A stretch of DNA of 64,000 nt from Saccharopolyspora kobensis (GTDB lineage: Bacteria > Actinomycetota > Actinomycetes > Mycobacteriales > Pseudonocardiaceae): positions 882,973 to 946,972 of the forward strand of contig NZ_FNVB01000003.1 in NCBI RefSeq assembly GCF_900108315.1, in the 5' to 3' direction. The notes beneath the pieces are model-generated. The model worked only from the letters and a program-made list of their open reading frames with translations. It was not told where the DNA came from and ran no database searches. Shown one piece after another: positions 7,210 through 15,158 of the stretch. Position 1 is the first letter of the stretch; each line of letters starts with the position of its first letter. A program made the position numbers and the translations under genes.

Positions 7210-8193
7210 TCACTGCTGGGGGAACTGCTCCGCGTAGGCGGTCACCGCGGCGTTGATCGCCTGGAGGTTGCGGTCCAGGGCCTGGGTGTCGACGTTGTCG
7301 ACCGTGTCGCACGACTGGTGGTAGCACGGGTCGAAAGCCTGGCCCGCCTGGCCGCCCCACTTCTGGGCCTGCTCGGCGGACTTGCGCTGCTCGGCGCCGG
7401 TGAAGGTGCCGCCCGCCGGGATGCCCACCGCGATGAACGGCCCGTAGTCGGAGCGGCCGTCGAAGTCGGTGCCCTCGGTCTCCACACCGGCCTGCGCCAG
7501 CGCGTCGTTGAGCAGCTTCTCGATCTCCGCCGAGCCCTGCGGCCCCGGCCCGGCGCCCTCGCCGTCGGAGTCGTCGCCGTCGTAGGTGAAGTAGCCCGCG
7601 TTCGGCGAGCCGACCATGTCGAAGTTCAGGTACGCGGTGATCTGGTCCTGCTCGGGCTGCGACAGCGAGTCCACGTAGTGCTGCGAGCCGACCAGGCCCT
7701 GCTCCTCGGCGCCCCAGAAGGCGAAGCGCAGCTTGTTCTTCGGCGTCGCGCCGCTGCCGGCGTAGTCCAGCGCCGCCTGCAGGATCGCCGCCGAGCCGGT
7801 GCCGTTGTCGTTGATGCCCGGGCCGCGGCTCACGCTGTCCAGGTGGGCGCCGAACATCACCACGCTGTTGGCGTCGCCACCGGGCGTCTCGGCCAGCAGG
7901 TTGTAGGTGGTGCCGCCGATGGCGTTGAACTCCTGGATCGTGGTGGCGAACCCGGCGCCGTCCAGCTGCGCCTTGATGTAGTCCAGCGACGCCTTGTAGC
8001 CGGGCGTGCCCGCCGCGCGGTTGCCGCCGTTGGCCTCGGCGATGCTCTGCAGCTCCTGCAGGTGCTCCTGCACGGCGGCGACGCCGGTCAGCGGGGCGAC
8101 CTCGGCCGGTGCGCTCGCCGCGTTGGCGGGCAGGGCCAGGGCCGACACCGCGGCCAAGGCGGTCGCGGTCGCCAGTACGGGTCGTTTCGGCAT
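7210..8193 (-). CDS. Secreted M28-family zinc aminopeptidase (Streptomyces griseus aminopeptidase type)
   Basis: 327 residues with an N-terminal Sec signal (positively charged MPKR, hydrophobic core, ALPANA cleavage site). Two-zinc M28 ligands are visible: H117 in GAHLDS, D129 in INDNGTG, the E163-E164 pair in WGAEEQG, D192 in LNFDMVGS, and the histidine in PCYHQSCDT, whose two cysteines should form the conserved disulfide. Such enzymes release N-terminal, mostly hydrophobic, residues from peptides outside the cell. The ATG at 8193 follows GAAGGGA; longer readings add a non-signal extension. It is transcribed divergently from the metallophosphoesterase. Confidence 0.92.
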   Translation of the reverse strand: MPKRPVLATATALAAVSALALPANAASAPAEVAPLTGVAAVQEHLQELQSIAEANGGNRAAGTPGYKASLDYIKAQLDGAGFATTIQEFNAIGGTTYNLLAETPGGDANSVVMFGAHLDSVSRGPGINDNGTGSAAILQAALDYAGSGATPKNKLRFAFWGAEEQGLVGSQHYVDSLSQPEQDQITAYLNFDMVGSPNAGYFTYDGDDSDGEGAGPGPQGSAEIEKLLNDALAQAGVETEGTDFDGRSDYGPFIAVGIPAGGTFTGAEQRKSAEQAQKWGGQAGQAFDPCYHQSCDTVDNVDTQALDRNLQAINAAVTAYAEQFPQQ

Positions 8194-8417
8194 GCCACAT
8201 CCCTTCTTCCGGGCCAGGCCGGTTCGGGCGGAACGTATCCAGCGGGGCGCGGGGCGCGGCGGGTTTGACGGGAACTCGCCGCCCACCGCGCGTTCCCGGA
8301 TTCACCACAGCCGTCCGGAGAGTTCGGCGGGAATCCACCGGACGTCCACCGGCACGGCGTTCCGCCCGGTTACCGTCCGCCTGCCCGAATTCCGGAGCCG
8401 GAGGAGGAAACAGCCAG

Positions 8418-9428
8418 ATGGACCGTCGGTCATTCCTGGTCGCAGCAGGTGGTTCGGTCGCGGCGACCGCCGCGCTGAGCGGCACCGCGCAGGCCGCACC
8501 ACCGCCGCACGCGGCGAACCGGGTGCGGTTCAACCTGATCAGCGACATCCAGGGCGACCTCGCCGACTTCGGCCGGGCGCTGGACGATCTGGCCGCCATC
8601 AACCCGGGCAGCGCCGGGCTCGGCATCGTCGGCGACATCACCCCGCGCGGCTACGACTTCGAGTACGACGCGGTCAAGTCCACTCTGGACAAGCACCCGC
8701 ACCCGGCGCAGCTGGCCTGGGTGATCGGCAACCACGAGTTCTACGTGCCGAAGTGGCGCGACCCGAACAACCTGGCGCAGGACACCTGGCCCAACGGCAC
8801 CACCGAGGAGTCGCTGTTCGCCAGCTTCTACCGCTTCACCGGGCGCGACACCGTCTACACCGAGACCTCCTTCGGCGGCGTCCCGCTGCTGTGCCTGGGA
8901 ACCGAGCGCTACTCGCACTACCACGACCCGGAGCTGTGGGACGAGGTGTGGATGAGCGACGAGCAGTTCGGCTGGCTGGAGGACCGGCTCGCGCACTGGG
9001 CGCAGCGCCGCACCCCGGTGATGGTGCTGACCCACCACCCGCTGCCCAACACCGTCTCCGGCACGCAGCGCGCGAGCTACGCCAAGGAGTACCTGCAGGC
9101 CGACCGGCTGCTGAACGCGCTCGGCCGCTACCCGGACGTCTTCGTCTTCACCGGGCACACGCACTACCACCTGGAGCTGCCCGACTGGACGGTGCGGCGC
9201 GTGGTGCCGGGCTCGGGCAACCTCGAGGGCTTCACCGTGGTCAACACCGGTGCGATCGAGACCGGCTGGCGCGACAACGGCAAGGGCGGGGAGGAGACCA
9301 CCACCCGGGCGCTCAACCAGGGCCTGCAGATCGAGGTCGGCCCCCGCGACGTGCTGATCAAGGCGCGCGACTTCGCCACCGGCACCTGGCTGAAGCAGAT
9401 CACCGTCCCGCTGCACAACGGGCGGTGA
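8418..9428 (+). CDS. Tat-exported metallophosphoesterase
   Basis: 336 residues. The N-terminus MDRRSFLVAAGG is a twin-arginine signal, with a likely cleavage after TAQA. Calcineurin-like metal-binding motifs follow in order: SDIQGD (a DxQ variant of DxH), GIVGDI, GNHEFY, LTHHPLP and FTGHTHYH. The enzyme should hydrolyse a phosphate ester or diester in the cell wall zone; its substrate cannot be told from sequence. A GGAGGAGG lies about 11 bases before the ATG at 8418. A GC-rich hairpin follows at 9440-9466. Confidence 0.88.
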   Translation: MDRRSFLVAAGGSVAATAALSGTAQAAPPPHAANRVRFNLISDIQGDLADFGRALDDLAAINPGSAGLGIVGDITPRGYDFEYDAVKSTLDKHPHPAQLAWVIGNHEFYVPKWRDPNNLAQDTWPNGTTEESLFASFYRFTGRDTVYTETSFGGVPLLCLGTERYSHYHDPELWDEVWMSDEQFGWLEDRLAHWAQRRTPVMVLTHHPLPNTVSGTQRASYAKEYLQADRLLNALGRYPDVFVFTGHTHYHLELPDWTVRRVVPGSGNLEGFTVVNTGAIETGWRDNGKGGEETTTRALNQGLQIEVGPRDVLIKARDFATGTWLKQITVPLHNGR

Positions 9429-9439
9429 CCGCCCGGTCG

Positions 9440-9466
9440 CCCCGGGTGCGGAGGCCGCGCCCGGGG
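9440..9466 (+). terminator. Hairpin terminator after metallophosphoesterase
   Basis: CCCCGGGTGCG pairs with CGCGCCCGGGG (one G-T wobble), loop GAGGC, 12 bases past the stop codon. Confidence 0.65.
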
Positions 9467-9592
9467 TGATCGGTCCCGCAGGAGACACCAGTCACAAATG
9501 ACAGTCCCCTGTGCACGACCTCTGACCTGCATGCGAGCATGCCCGAGTTCCTCGTCACGTCGCTCCCGCGGCGTTCACCGGAGAGAAGGCTG

Positions 9593-10858
9593 ATGCACGT
9601 GCAGGTCTTGTGGGGTATTGGTGGCATGCTCGTCGTGCTGCTGATCGCATTCGCGATGTCGACCAACCGGCGCGCGATCAATCCTCGCACCGTGCTCGGG
9701 GCGCTGGCGATCCAGATCCTGTTCGCGTTCGTCGTGCTGCGCTGGGACCTGGGCAAGCAGGCGCTGTCCGCGGTGAGCGGCGCGGTGCAGAAGGTGCTCG
9801 ATTCCTCCAAGGAGGGCATCGAGTTCATGGTCGGGCCGATCCTGCCCACCGAGGGCACCGTGGTGGCCTTCCAGGTGCTGCCGATCATCGTGTTCATCTC
9901 GGCGCTGACCGCGGTGCTCTACCACTGGAACATCCTGCAGTGGGTGGTCCGGATCATCGGTGGTGGCCTGCAGAAGCTGCTGGGCACCACGAAGCCGGAA
10001 TCGCTGAACGCCACCGCGAACATCTTCCTCGGCATGACCGAGGCGCCGCTGATGGTGCGGCCGTACCTGCCGAAGATGTCCCGCTCGGAGTTCTTCGCGG
10101 TGATGACCGGCGGCCTGGCCACCGTGGCGGGCACCGTGATGGTCGGCTACGCGATGCTGGGCGCGAGCCTGGACCACCTGATCGCGGCCAGCTTCATGGC
10201 CGCGCCCGCCGGCCTGCTGATGGCCAAGATCATCATCCCGGCGAGCAAGGAGCCGGAGACCGAGGAGACCGACGCGCCCGGCGCGGCCAAGGCCGACCCC
10301 GCCGAGGCCGAGGAGCCGGTGACCGAGGCCGTGGAGGACAAGCCGCGCAACGTCATCGACGCCGCGGCCTCCGGCGCCTCCGACGGTCTGAAGCTCGCGC
10401 TGAACGTCGGCGCGATGCTGTTCGCGTTCATCTCGCTGATCGCGCTGGTCAACCTGATCGTCGGCGGTGTCGGCGGGCTGTTCGGGCTGGGCGACCTGAC
10501 GCTGCAGCAGATCCTGGGCTACGTGTTCTCGCCGCTGATGTGGGTGATCGGCGTGCCGTGGGACGAGGCGGTGTCCGCGGGCAGCTTCCTCGGCCAGAAG
10601 CTCGTGCTCAACGAGTTCGTCGCGTTCGCCGACTTCGGCCCGCAGATCGCCCAGTTCAGCGAGAAGAGCGCGGTCATCATCACCTTCGCGCTCACCGGCT
10701 TCGCCAACCTCGGTTCGCTGGGCATCCTGCTCGGCGGCCTGGGCGGCATGGTCCCGTCCAAGCGCGGCTGGATCGCCCGCGACGGCGTCCGCGCGATCAT
10801 CGCCGGCACCCTGGCGAACCTGCTCAGCGCCGCCATCGCGGGCATCCTGGTGGCCTGA
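9593..10858 (+). CDS. nupC: NupC/CNT-family concentrative nucleoside transporter
   Basis: 421 residues with repeated hydrophobic segments. CNT signatures are the TTKPESLNATANIFLGMTEAPL block (read in two parts around residues 135-160) and, near the C-terminus, LNEFVAFADFG and ALTGFANLGSLGILLGGLGGMVPSKR. These carriers bring nucleosides in with H+ or Na+. An acidic linker (about 220-250) interrupts the membrane part. The ATG at 9593 has GGAGAGAAGG upstream; an upstream in-frame ATG at 9539 lacks one. It stands alone, with hairpins on both sides. Confidence 0.9.
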   Translation: MHVQVLWGIGGMLVVLLIAFAMSTNRRAINPRTVLGALAIQILFAFVVLRWDLGKQALSAVSGAVQKVLDSSKEGIEFMVGPILPTEGTVVAFQVLPIIVFISALTAVLYHWNILQWVVRIIGGGLQKLLGTTKPESLNATANIFLGMTEAPLMVRPYLPKMSRSEFFAVMTGGLATVAGTVMVGYAMLGASLDHLIAASFMAAPAGLLMAKIIIPASKEPETEETDAPGAAKADPAEAEEPVTEAVEDKPRNVIDAAASGASDGLKLALNVGAMLFAFISLIALVNLIVGGVGGLFGLGDLTLQQILGYVFSPLMWVIGVPWDEAVSAGSFLGQKLVLNEFVAFADFGPQIAQFSEKSAVIITFALTGFANLGSLGILLGGLGGMVPSKRGWIARDGVRAIIAGTLANLLSAAIAGILVA

Positions 10859-10883
10859 TCCGCCAAGCGGGTCTTGATCTCCA

Positions 10884-10902
10884 GCTAGGTCGAGCTCCTA
10901 GC
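10884..10902. promoter_or_regulatory. Short inverted repeat GCTAGG-N7-CCTAGC
   Basis: Perfect 6-base half-sites between the nucleoside transporter and the quinone reductase. It could be an operator; no regulator gene is adjacent. Confidence 0.3.
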
Positions 10903-10905
10903 GTC

Positions 10906-10940
10906 GTGGGCGTGAGCGCGAATACCGCGCTCACGCCCAC
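10906..10940 (+). terminator. Strong hairpin between nupC and quinone reductase
   Basis: GTGGGCGTGAGCGCG and CGCGCTCACGCCCAC form a perfect 15-bp stem with the loop AATAC. Confidence 0.75.
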
Positions 10941-10963
10941 TTCCACGAGCACAGGAGCACGGC

Positions 10964-11950
10964 ATGCGCGCGATCCGGCAGTACGAGTTCGGCCCCGCGG
11001 AGGTCCTCCGCCACGAGGAGGTGCCCGACCCGCACCCGGGCCCCGGGCAGGTCCGCATCGCGGTCGCCGCGGCCGGCGTCCACGTGGTCGACACCCTCAT
11101 CCGGCAGAGCGGCGTCGGTCCCTACGGCCCGCCCGAGCTGCCCATGACACCGGGCCGCGAGGTGGCCGGGATCGTCGACGAGATCGGCGAGGACGTGGCC
11201 TCCGACTGGCTCGGGCGGCACGTCGTGGCCCACCTGGGCCAGGCCAGCGGCGGCTACGCGGAGTTCGCGGTGCGCGAGGTCGAGTCGGTGCAGGTGCTGC
11301 CGGAGGGCACCGATCCGACCGCGGCGGTGGCGATGATCGGCACCGGGCGCACCACCATGTCCATCCTGCGCATCGCCCGTCCGAGCAGCGACGACGTCGT
11401 GCTGGTCACCTCGGCGGCCGGTGGCATCGGCGCGCTGGCGGTCCAGCACGCCCGCAACATCGGCGCGACCGTGGTGGGCGCGGCGGGCGGCCCGCTCAAG
11501 GCGGGCAAGGTCGGCGAGCTGGGCGCGGACCTTGCGGTGGACTACACCGAGGAGGGCTGGGCCGACCGGGTGCGCGAGGAGCTCGGCCGCCCGGTGAGCC
11601 TGGTGCTCGACGGCGCGGGCGGCGCCTACGGGCGGGCGGCGTTCGACCTGATCGGTCCTGGCGGCCGGATCGTCATGTACGGGCGGCAGTTCGGCGAGCA
11701 CCGGTTCACCTCCGACGACCTGGTCAACCGCTCGGTGGCCGCCTCGGTCGCGCTCGGCCCGAACCTGCTGAAGGACGTGCCCGGCGGCATGCGGGAGCTG
11801 GAGGACGAGGCGCTGGCCGCGCTGGCCGACGGCAGCCTGAAGCCGCTGGTCGGCCCGCCGTTCCCGCTTGCCGAGGCGGCCGCCGCGCATGTCGCCCTGG
11901 AGAATCGGCAGACCTACGGCAAAGTGGTGTTGGTGCCCCGGCGGCACTGA
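10964..11950 (+). CDS. Zinc-binding-dehydrogenase-family NADPH:quinone reductase (MDR)
   Basis: 328 residues of the medium-chain dehydrogenase/reductase family. There is an N-terminal GroES-like domain (HPGPGQVRIAVAAAGV) and a Rossmann domain with [19 protein letters not shown]. The zinc-binding cysteines of alcohol dehydrogenases are absent, as in quinone oxidoreductase (Qor, zeta-crystallin) relatives, which reduce quinones or enones with NADPH. The ATG at 10964 follows AGGAGCACGGC. It is followed 39-54 bases later by idi; the two could be cotranscribed. Confidence 0.87.
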   Translation: MRAIRQYEFGPAEVLRHEEVPDPHPGPGQVRIAVAAAGVHVVDTLIRQSGVGPYGPPELPMTPGREVAGIVDEIGEDVASDWLGRHVVAHLGQASGGYAEFAVREVESVQVLPEGTDPTAAVAMIGTGRTTMSILRIARPSSDDVVLVTSAAGGIGALAVQHARNIGATVVGAAGGPLKAGKVGELGADLAVDYTEEGWADRVREELGRPVSLVLDGAGGAYGRAAFDLIGPGGRIVMYGRQFGEHRFTSDDLVNRSVAASVALGPNLLKDVPGGMRELEDEALAALADGSLKPLVGPPFPLAEAAAAHVALENRQTYGKVVLVPRRH

Positions 11951-12004
11951 CCGGCGACCCGCCCGGGTGGCCGCAGCGGACAGCAACCCATGGAGGTCTC
12001 ACCA

Positions 12005-12583
12005 GTGGAACAGGTGGTACTGCTCGACGAGTCCGGTCAGGCGATCGGGGTCGAGGACAAGACGACCGTGCACCACCGGGAAACGCCGCTGCACCTGGCC
12101 TTCTCCTGCTACGTCTTCAACGAGCGCGGGGAGTTCCTGCTGACCCAGCGGGCACACCACAAGAAGACCTTCCCGAGCGTGTGGACGAACACCTGCTGCG
12201 GCCACCCGGCGCCCGATGAGGAGATGAAGGCCGCGATCACCCGGCGGCTCGACGAGGAGCTGGGCCTGACCGTGCACGGCCTGGAGCTGGCGCTGCCCGG
12301 CTTCCGCTACCGCGCCGTGATGCCCAACGGGGTTGTCGAGAACGAGATGTGCCCGGTGTTCTTCGCCTTCACCGACCGCACCCCGGAGCCCAACCCCGAC
12401 GAGGTCGCCGAGACCCGCTGGGTGAACTGGAAGGAGTTCAGCGCCGAGGTGCTGTCCGGCCGGACCGAGGTGTCGCCGTGGTGCGAGCTCCAGGTCCGCC
12501 AGCTGGTCGAACTGGGCCCGGAACCGGCCCAGTGGCCCGAAGGCACCCGCACCGACCTCCCCCCGGCAGCCCACGTCGCCTGA
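12005..12583 (+). CDS. idi: Isopentenyl-diphosphate delta-isomerase, type I
   Basis: 192 residues, Nudix-fold enzyme that interconverts IPP and DMAPP for isoprenoid synthesis. Visible motifs are TNTCCGHP (catalytic cysteine about C65), the RRLDEELG Nudix helix, YRAVMPNGVVENEMCPVF (metal/acid glutamates near 112-114) and a C-terminal W. The GTG at 12005 is preferred because ATGGAGGT sits 7 bases upstream; an in-frame ATG at 11990 would place that motif inside the gene. It is convergent with the response regulator gene across a repeat-rich gap (12584-12737). Confidence 0.93.
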   Translation: MEQVVLLDESGQAIGVEDKTTVHHRETPLHLAFSCYVFNERGEFLLTQRAHHKKTFPSVWTNTCCGHPAPDEEMKAAITRRLDEELGLTVHGLELALPGFRYRAVMPNGVVENEMCPVFFAFTDRTPEPNPDEVAETRWVNWKEFSAEVLSGRTEVSPWCELQVRQLVELGPEPAQWPEGTRTDLPPAAHVA

Positions 12584-12590
12584 CCGGGAT

Positions 12591-12638
12591 CCGCAATTTC
12601 AATTGAAATCGAGGACGTGATTTCAATTGAAGTTGCGG
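12591..12638. repeat. Palindromic repeat, TTTCAATTGAAA family (copy 2)
   Basis: CCGCAATTTCAATTGAAATC (12591-12610) pairs with 12619-12638 with one mismatch. Each arm contains the self-palindrome TTTCAATTGAA. It lies just after idi. Confidence 0.85.
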
Positions 12639-12641
12639 ATC

Positions 12642-12670
12642 GTCGGCGCGTCGGATCCCGACACGCCGAC
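12642..12670. terminator. Hairpin between convergent idi and response regulator
   Basis: GTCGGCG pairs with CGCCGAC, with extra TCGG/CCGA pairing inside. It shares CCCGACACGCCG with the hairpin at 3851-3876. Confidence 0.5.
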
Positions 12671-12685
12671 ACCTGTGGACAACTT

Positions 12686-12733
12686 CCGCGATTTCAATTG
12701 AAATCGCACGTCTGATTTCAATTGAAATCGCGG
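12686..12733. repeat. Palindromic repeat, TTTCAATTGAAA family (copy 3)
   Basis: CCGCGATTTCAATTGAAATC (12686-12705) and its exact reverse complement (12714-12733) flank GCACGTCT. Each arm holds the 16-base palindrome GATTTCAATTGAAATC, so the unit has three symmetry centres. It ends 4 bases before the response-regulator stop. Confidence 0.9.
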
Positions 12734-12737
12734 TCCG

Positions 12738-13400
12738 TCAGGTGCCGCTCGTCTCGTACTGGTGTTCCGGGCGGCCGCTGGCTCCGTAGCGCAGCGTCAT
12801 GCGGGCCTTGCCGTCCTGGGCCAGGCCCGCGAGGTAGCGCTGGGCGGTGGCCCGGGCGATGCCCAGCTCGGCGGCGATCTCCGCCGCCGAGCGCGGGCCG
12901 TCCGCTGAGCGCAGCGCGTCCTGCACCAGGCGGGAGGTCACCGCGGACTGGCCCTTCGGCGCTCCTGGGCTGTCGCCTTCGTGCAGCAGGCGCATCGCGC
13001 GGTCGATCTCGTCCTGACCGACCTGGCCGCCGGTCGGCGACAGCCGCGCGTGGTAGCGCGCGTAGGCGCTGAGCCGGTCCGCGAGCTGCTCCGCGGTGAA
13101 CGGCTTGACCAGGTAGTTCAGCGCGCCCGCGGACAGCGCCGCGCGCACCGACGCGGCGTCGGCCGCCGCGGTCAGCATGATCACGTCGACGTCGAGGTCG
13201 GCGAGCAGCGCGATGCCCGCGCAGTCGGGCAGGTAGTTGTCCAGCAGCACCAGGTCGGGGTGGCAGGAGACGATCAGGTCGCGGGCCTCGGCGGCCGAGT
13301 GGGCGGTGCCCACCACCTGGAACCCGGCGACGCGCTCGGTGAACTCGGCGTGCACCCGGGCCACCCGGAAGTCGTCCTCCACCACCAGCACGCGGATCAT
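12738..13400 (-). CDS. CitB/DcuR-type response regulator
   Basis: 220 residues. The receiver domain (1-120) has the acidic pocket VEDD, phospho-acceptor D54 in LLDNYLP and the conserved K in LVKPF. The C-terminal DNA-binding part (SAAEIAAELGIARATAQRYLAGL) is the winged HTH of CitB/DcuR regulators. Its ATG overlaps the sensor-kinase stop by ATGA. With the divergent citrate-type carrier at 15159, this makes the usual carboxylate-sensing arrangement. A series of 9-bp repeats between the two promoters may be its binding region. Confidence 0.92.
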   Translation of the reverse strand: MIRVLVVEDDFRVARVHAEFTERVAGFQVVGTAHSAAEARDLIVSCHPDLVLLDNYLPDCAGIALLADLDVDVIMLTAAADAASVRAALSAGALNYLVKPFTAEQLADRLSAYARYHARLSPTGGQVGQDEIDRAMRLLHEGDSPGAPKGQSAVTSRLVQDALRSADGPRSAAEIAAELGIARATAQRYLAGLAQDGKARMTLRYGASGRPEHQYETSGT

Positions 13401-14998
13401 GCACCCTCCTCCGTCTCCGCCACCGCACCGGGCAGCCACGCGTGGAACACCGCACCGCGCTCGGCCGGGTCGCCCGGGTCGGCCAACCGGACGTCGCCGC
13501 CGAAGCTCCGGGCGGCCTGCCTGCACAGCGCCAACCCCAGCCCGTGGTCGCCGTCCTTCGTGGAAACGCCTTCCACGAACAGATCTTCCCGCAGTTCCGG
13601 CGGAACGCCGCGCCCGCTGTCCACAACGGACACGTGCAGCGTCGCACCGTCGGCGAGCAGGTCGACCTCGACCCGGGCAGGCCGCCGCTCGCCGAGCTGC
13701 GCCGCGGTCACGGCATTGTCCACCAGGTTGCCGACCACCGTGGTCACCTCCACCGGTGCGCGCACCCGGCCCGGCACCCAGCTGGTCTCCCCCAGCTCCA
13801 GGTCCACCGACTTCTCCGCCGCGACGGCCTTCTTCGCCGCCAGGAACGCCAGCAGCACCGGATCTCGCACCGCGTCGGCCGCCGGCCCCAGCCCGGTCAC
13901 CGGTCCGCTGGTGAGCGCCTGCAGGTAGGCGACGGCGTCCTCCTGGTGCCCGGTCTGCAGCAGCCCGGACAGGGTGTGCAGCCGGTTGCTGAACTCGTGG
14001 CGCTGCGCGCGCAGCACATCGGTCATGCCGCGCACCGACTCCAGCTCGCGGCTGAGCACCTCCAGGTCGGTGCGGTCGCGCAGGGTGAGCACGCTGCCCA
14101 GGTCCGCGCCGTCGCGGCTGACCCGGCGGTGGTTGGCGACCAGCACCCGATCCCCGGCCACGGTGATCAGGTTCTGCACCGGCTGCCCGCTCTCCAGCGC
14201 GCTGCGCAGCCGGGACGGGACCGCCAGCTCGCGCACCGGCGTCCCGGGCCTCACGCCGGTGCCCAGCAGCTGCTCGGCTTCCTGGTTGGCGAAGGACACC
14301 CGCCCGTCGGTGTCGACGGCGAGCACTCCTTCCCCGATGCCGTAGAGCACCGCCTCGCGTTCGCGCACCAGGTCGGCCAGTTCGTGCGGCTCCAGACCCA
14401 GCGTCCGGCGCTTGAGCCCGCGCGTGAGCAGCGCTGCGCCGATCACGCCGACCACGAGGGCGCCGCCGGTGAACGCCGCCGTGGTGCCCAGCAGCCGCAG
14501 CAGGGCGTGGTCGATGTCCTCGGTGTCGAACCCGACGCTGACCTGCCCGACGACGGCACCGGTGCGGTCGCGCAGCGGGACCTTGCCGCGCGCGGAGAAC
14601 CCGAGCGTGCCGCGCTGCACGTCGACCACGTCGTGGCCGGCCAGCACCTCGCTCGGATCGGTGCTCACCGGCTCGCCGATCTTGCTCGGGTCCGGGTGCG
14701 CCAGCCTGATGCCGCGCCGGTCGGCGATGACGATGAACAGCGCGCCGGTGTTGACCCGGATCTGCTCCGCGCGCTCCTGCACCGTCCCGCTGCGGTCGTC
14801 GCGCGCCACCGCGGCGGCGAGGTCGGTGTCCGCGGCGGCCGCGTGCGCCACCGCGAGCGCGCGCTGTCCGAACTGGTCCACCAGGGCCCGGTCCAGCAGG
14901 GACGCGACGAGGACGAACCCGATCCCGACGACGAGCGCGATCAGACCGATCTGCAGCAGCAGCGCCTGCCGCGCGAACCTCATCGGCCGGCGTGACAT
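13397..14998 (-). CDS. CitA/DcuS-type sensor histidine kinase
   Basis: 533 residues. One membrane helix lies near residues 10-35. It is followed by an extracytoplasmic PAS-like sensor domain containing FIVIADRRGIRLAHPD, typical of CitA/DcuS, and a second membrane helix near 170-200. A cytoplasmic PAS domain follows (VLYGIGEGVLAVDTDGRVSFAN), then the phospho-acceptor region QRHEFSNRLH and an HATPase domain (NLVDNAVTAA, GRGVPPEL, GLGLALCRQ). It should sense citrate or a C4-dicarboxylate and phosphorylate the coupled regulator. An ATGA overlap binds the two genes; the citrate carrier is divergent. Confidence 0.92.
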   Translation of the reverse strand: MSRRPMRFARQALLLQIGLIALVVGIGFVLVASLLDRALVDQFGQRALAVAHAAAADTDLAAAVARDDRSGTVQERAEQIRVNTGALFIVIADRRGIRLAHPDPSKIGEPVSTDPSEVLAGHDVVDVQRGTLGFSARGKVPLRDRTGAVVGQVSVGFDTEDIDHALLRLLGTTAAFTGGALVVGVIGAALLTRGLKRRTLGLEPHELADLVREREAVLYGIGEGVLAVDTDGRVSFANQEAEQLLGTGVRPGTPVRELAVPSRLRSALESGQPVQNLITVAGDRVLVANHRRVSRDGADLGSVLTLRDRTDLEVLSRELESVRGMTDVLRAQRHEFSNRLHTLSGLLQTGHQEDAVAYLQALTSGPVTGLGPAADAVRDPVLLAFLAAKKAVAAEKSVDLELGETSWVPGRVRAPVEVTTVVGNLVDNAVTAAQLGERRPARVEVDLLADGATLHVSVVDSGRGVPPELREDLFVEGVSTKDGDHGLGLALCRQAARSFGGDVRLADPGDPAERGAVFHAWLPGAVAETEEGA

Positions 14999-15016
14999 GC
15001 GTCGACCCTAACCCGC

Positions 15017-15070
15017 GAGCAGAACGAGCAGAACGCGGAGAACGCGGGCTAGGCGGACAACGCGCACAAG
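15017..15070. repeat. Six imperfect 9-bp tandem repeats in the divergent citAB/citM promoter region
   Basis: Successive units are GAGCAGAAC, GAGCAGAAC, GCGGAGAAC, GCGGGCTAG, GCGGACAAC and GCGCACAAG. They lie 18 bases from the kinase start and about 90 from the carrier start, a good place for CitB-type binding. Confidence 0.6.
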
Positions 15071-15158
15071 ACTCCCGGCGTCCCGGACCGTTCACCTACG
15101 GTCTCGCGAAACGAAACACCGCTGTTACGCGGACCACTCCGCGGGAAGGAGGAAGGCG

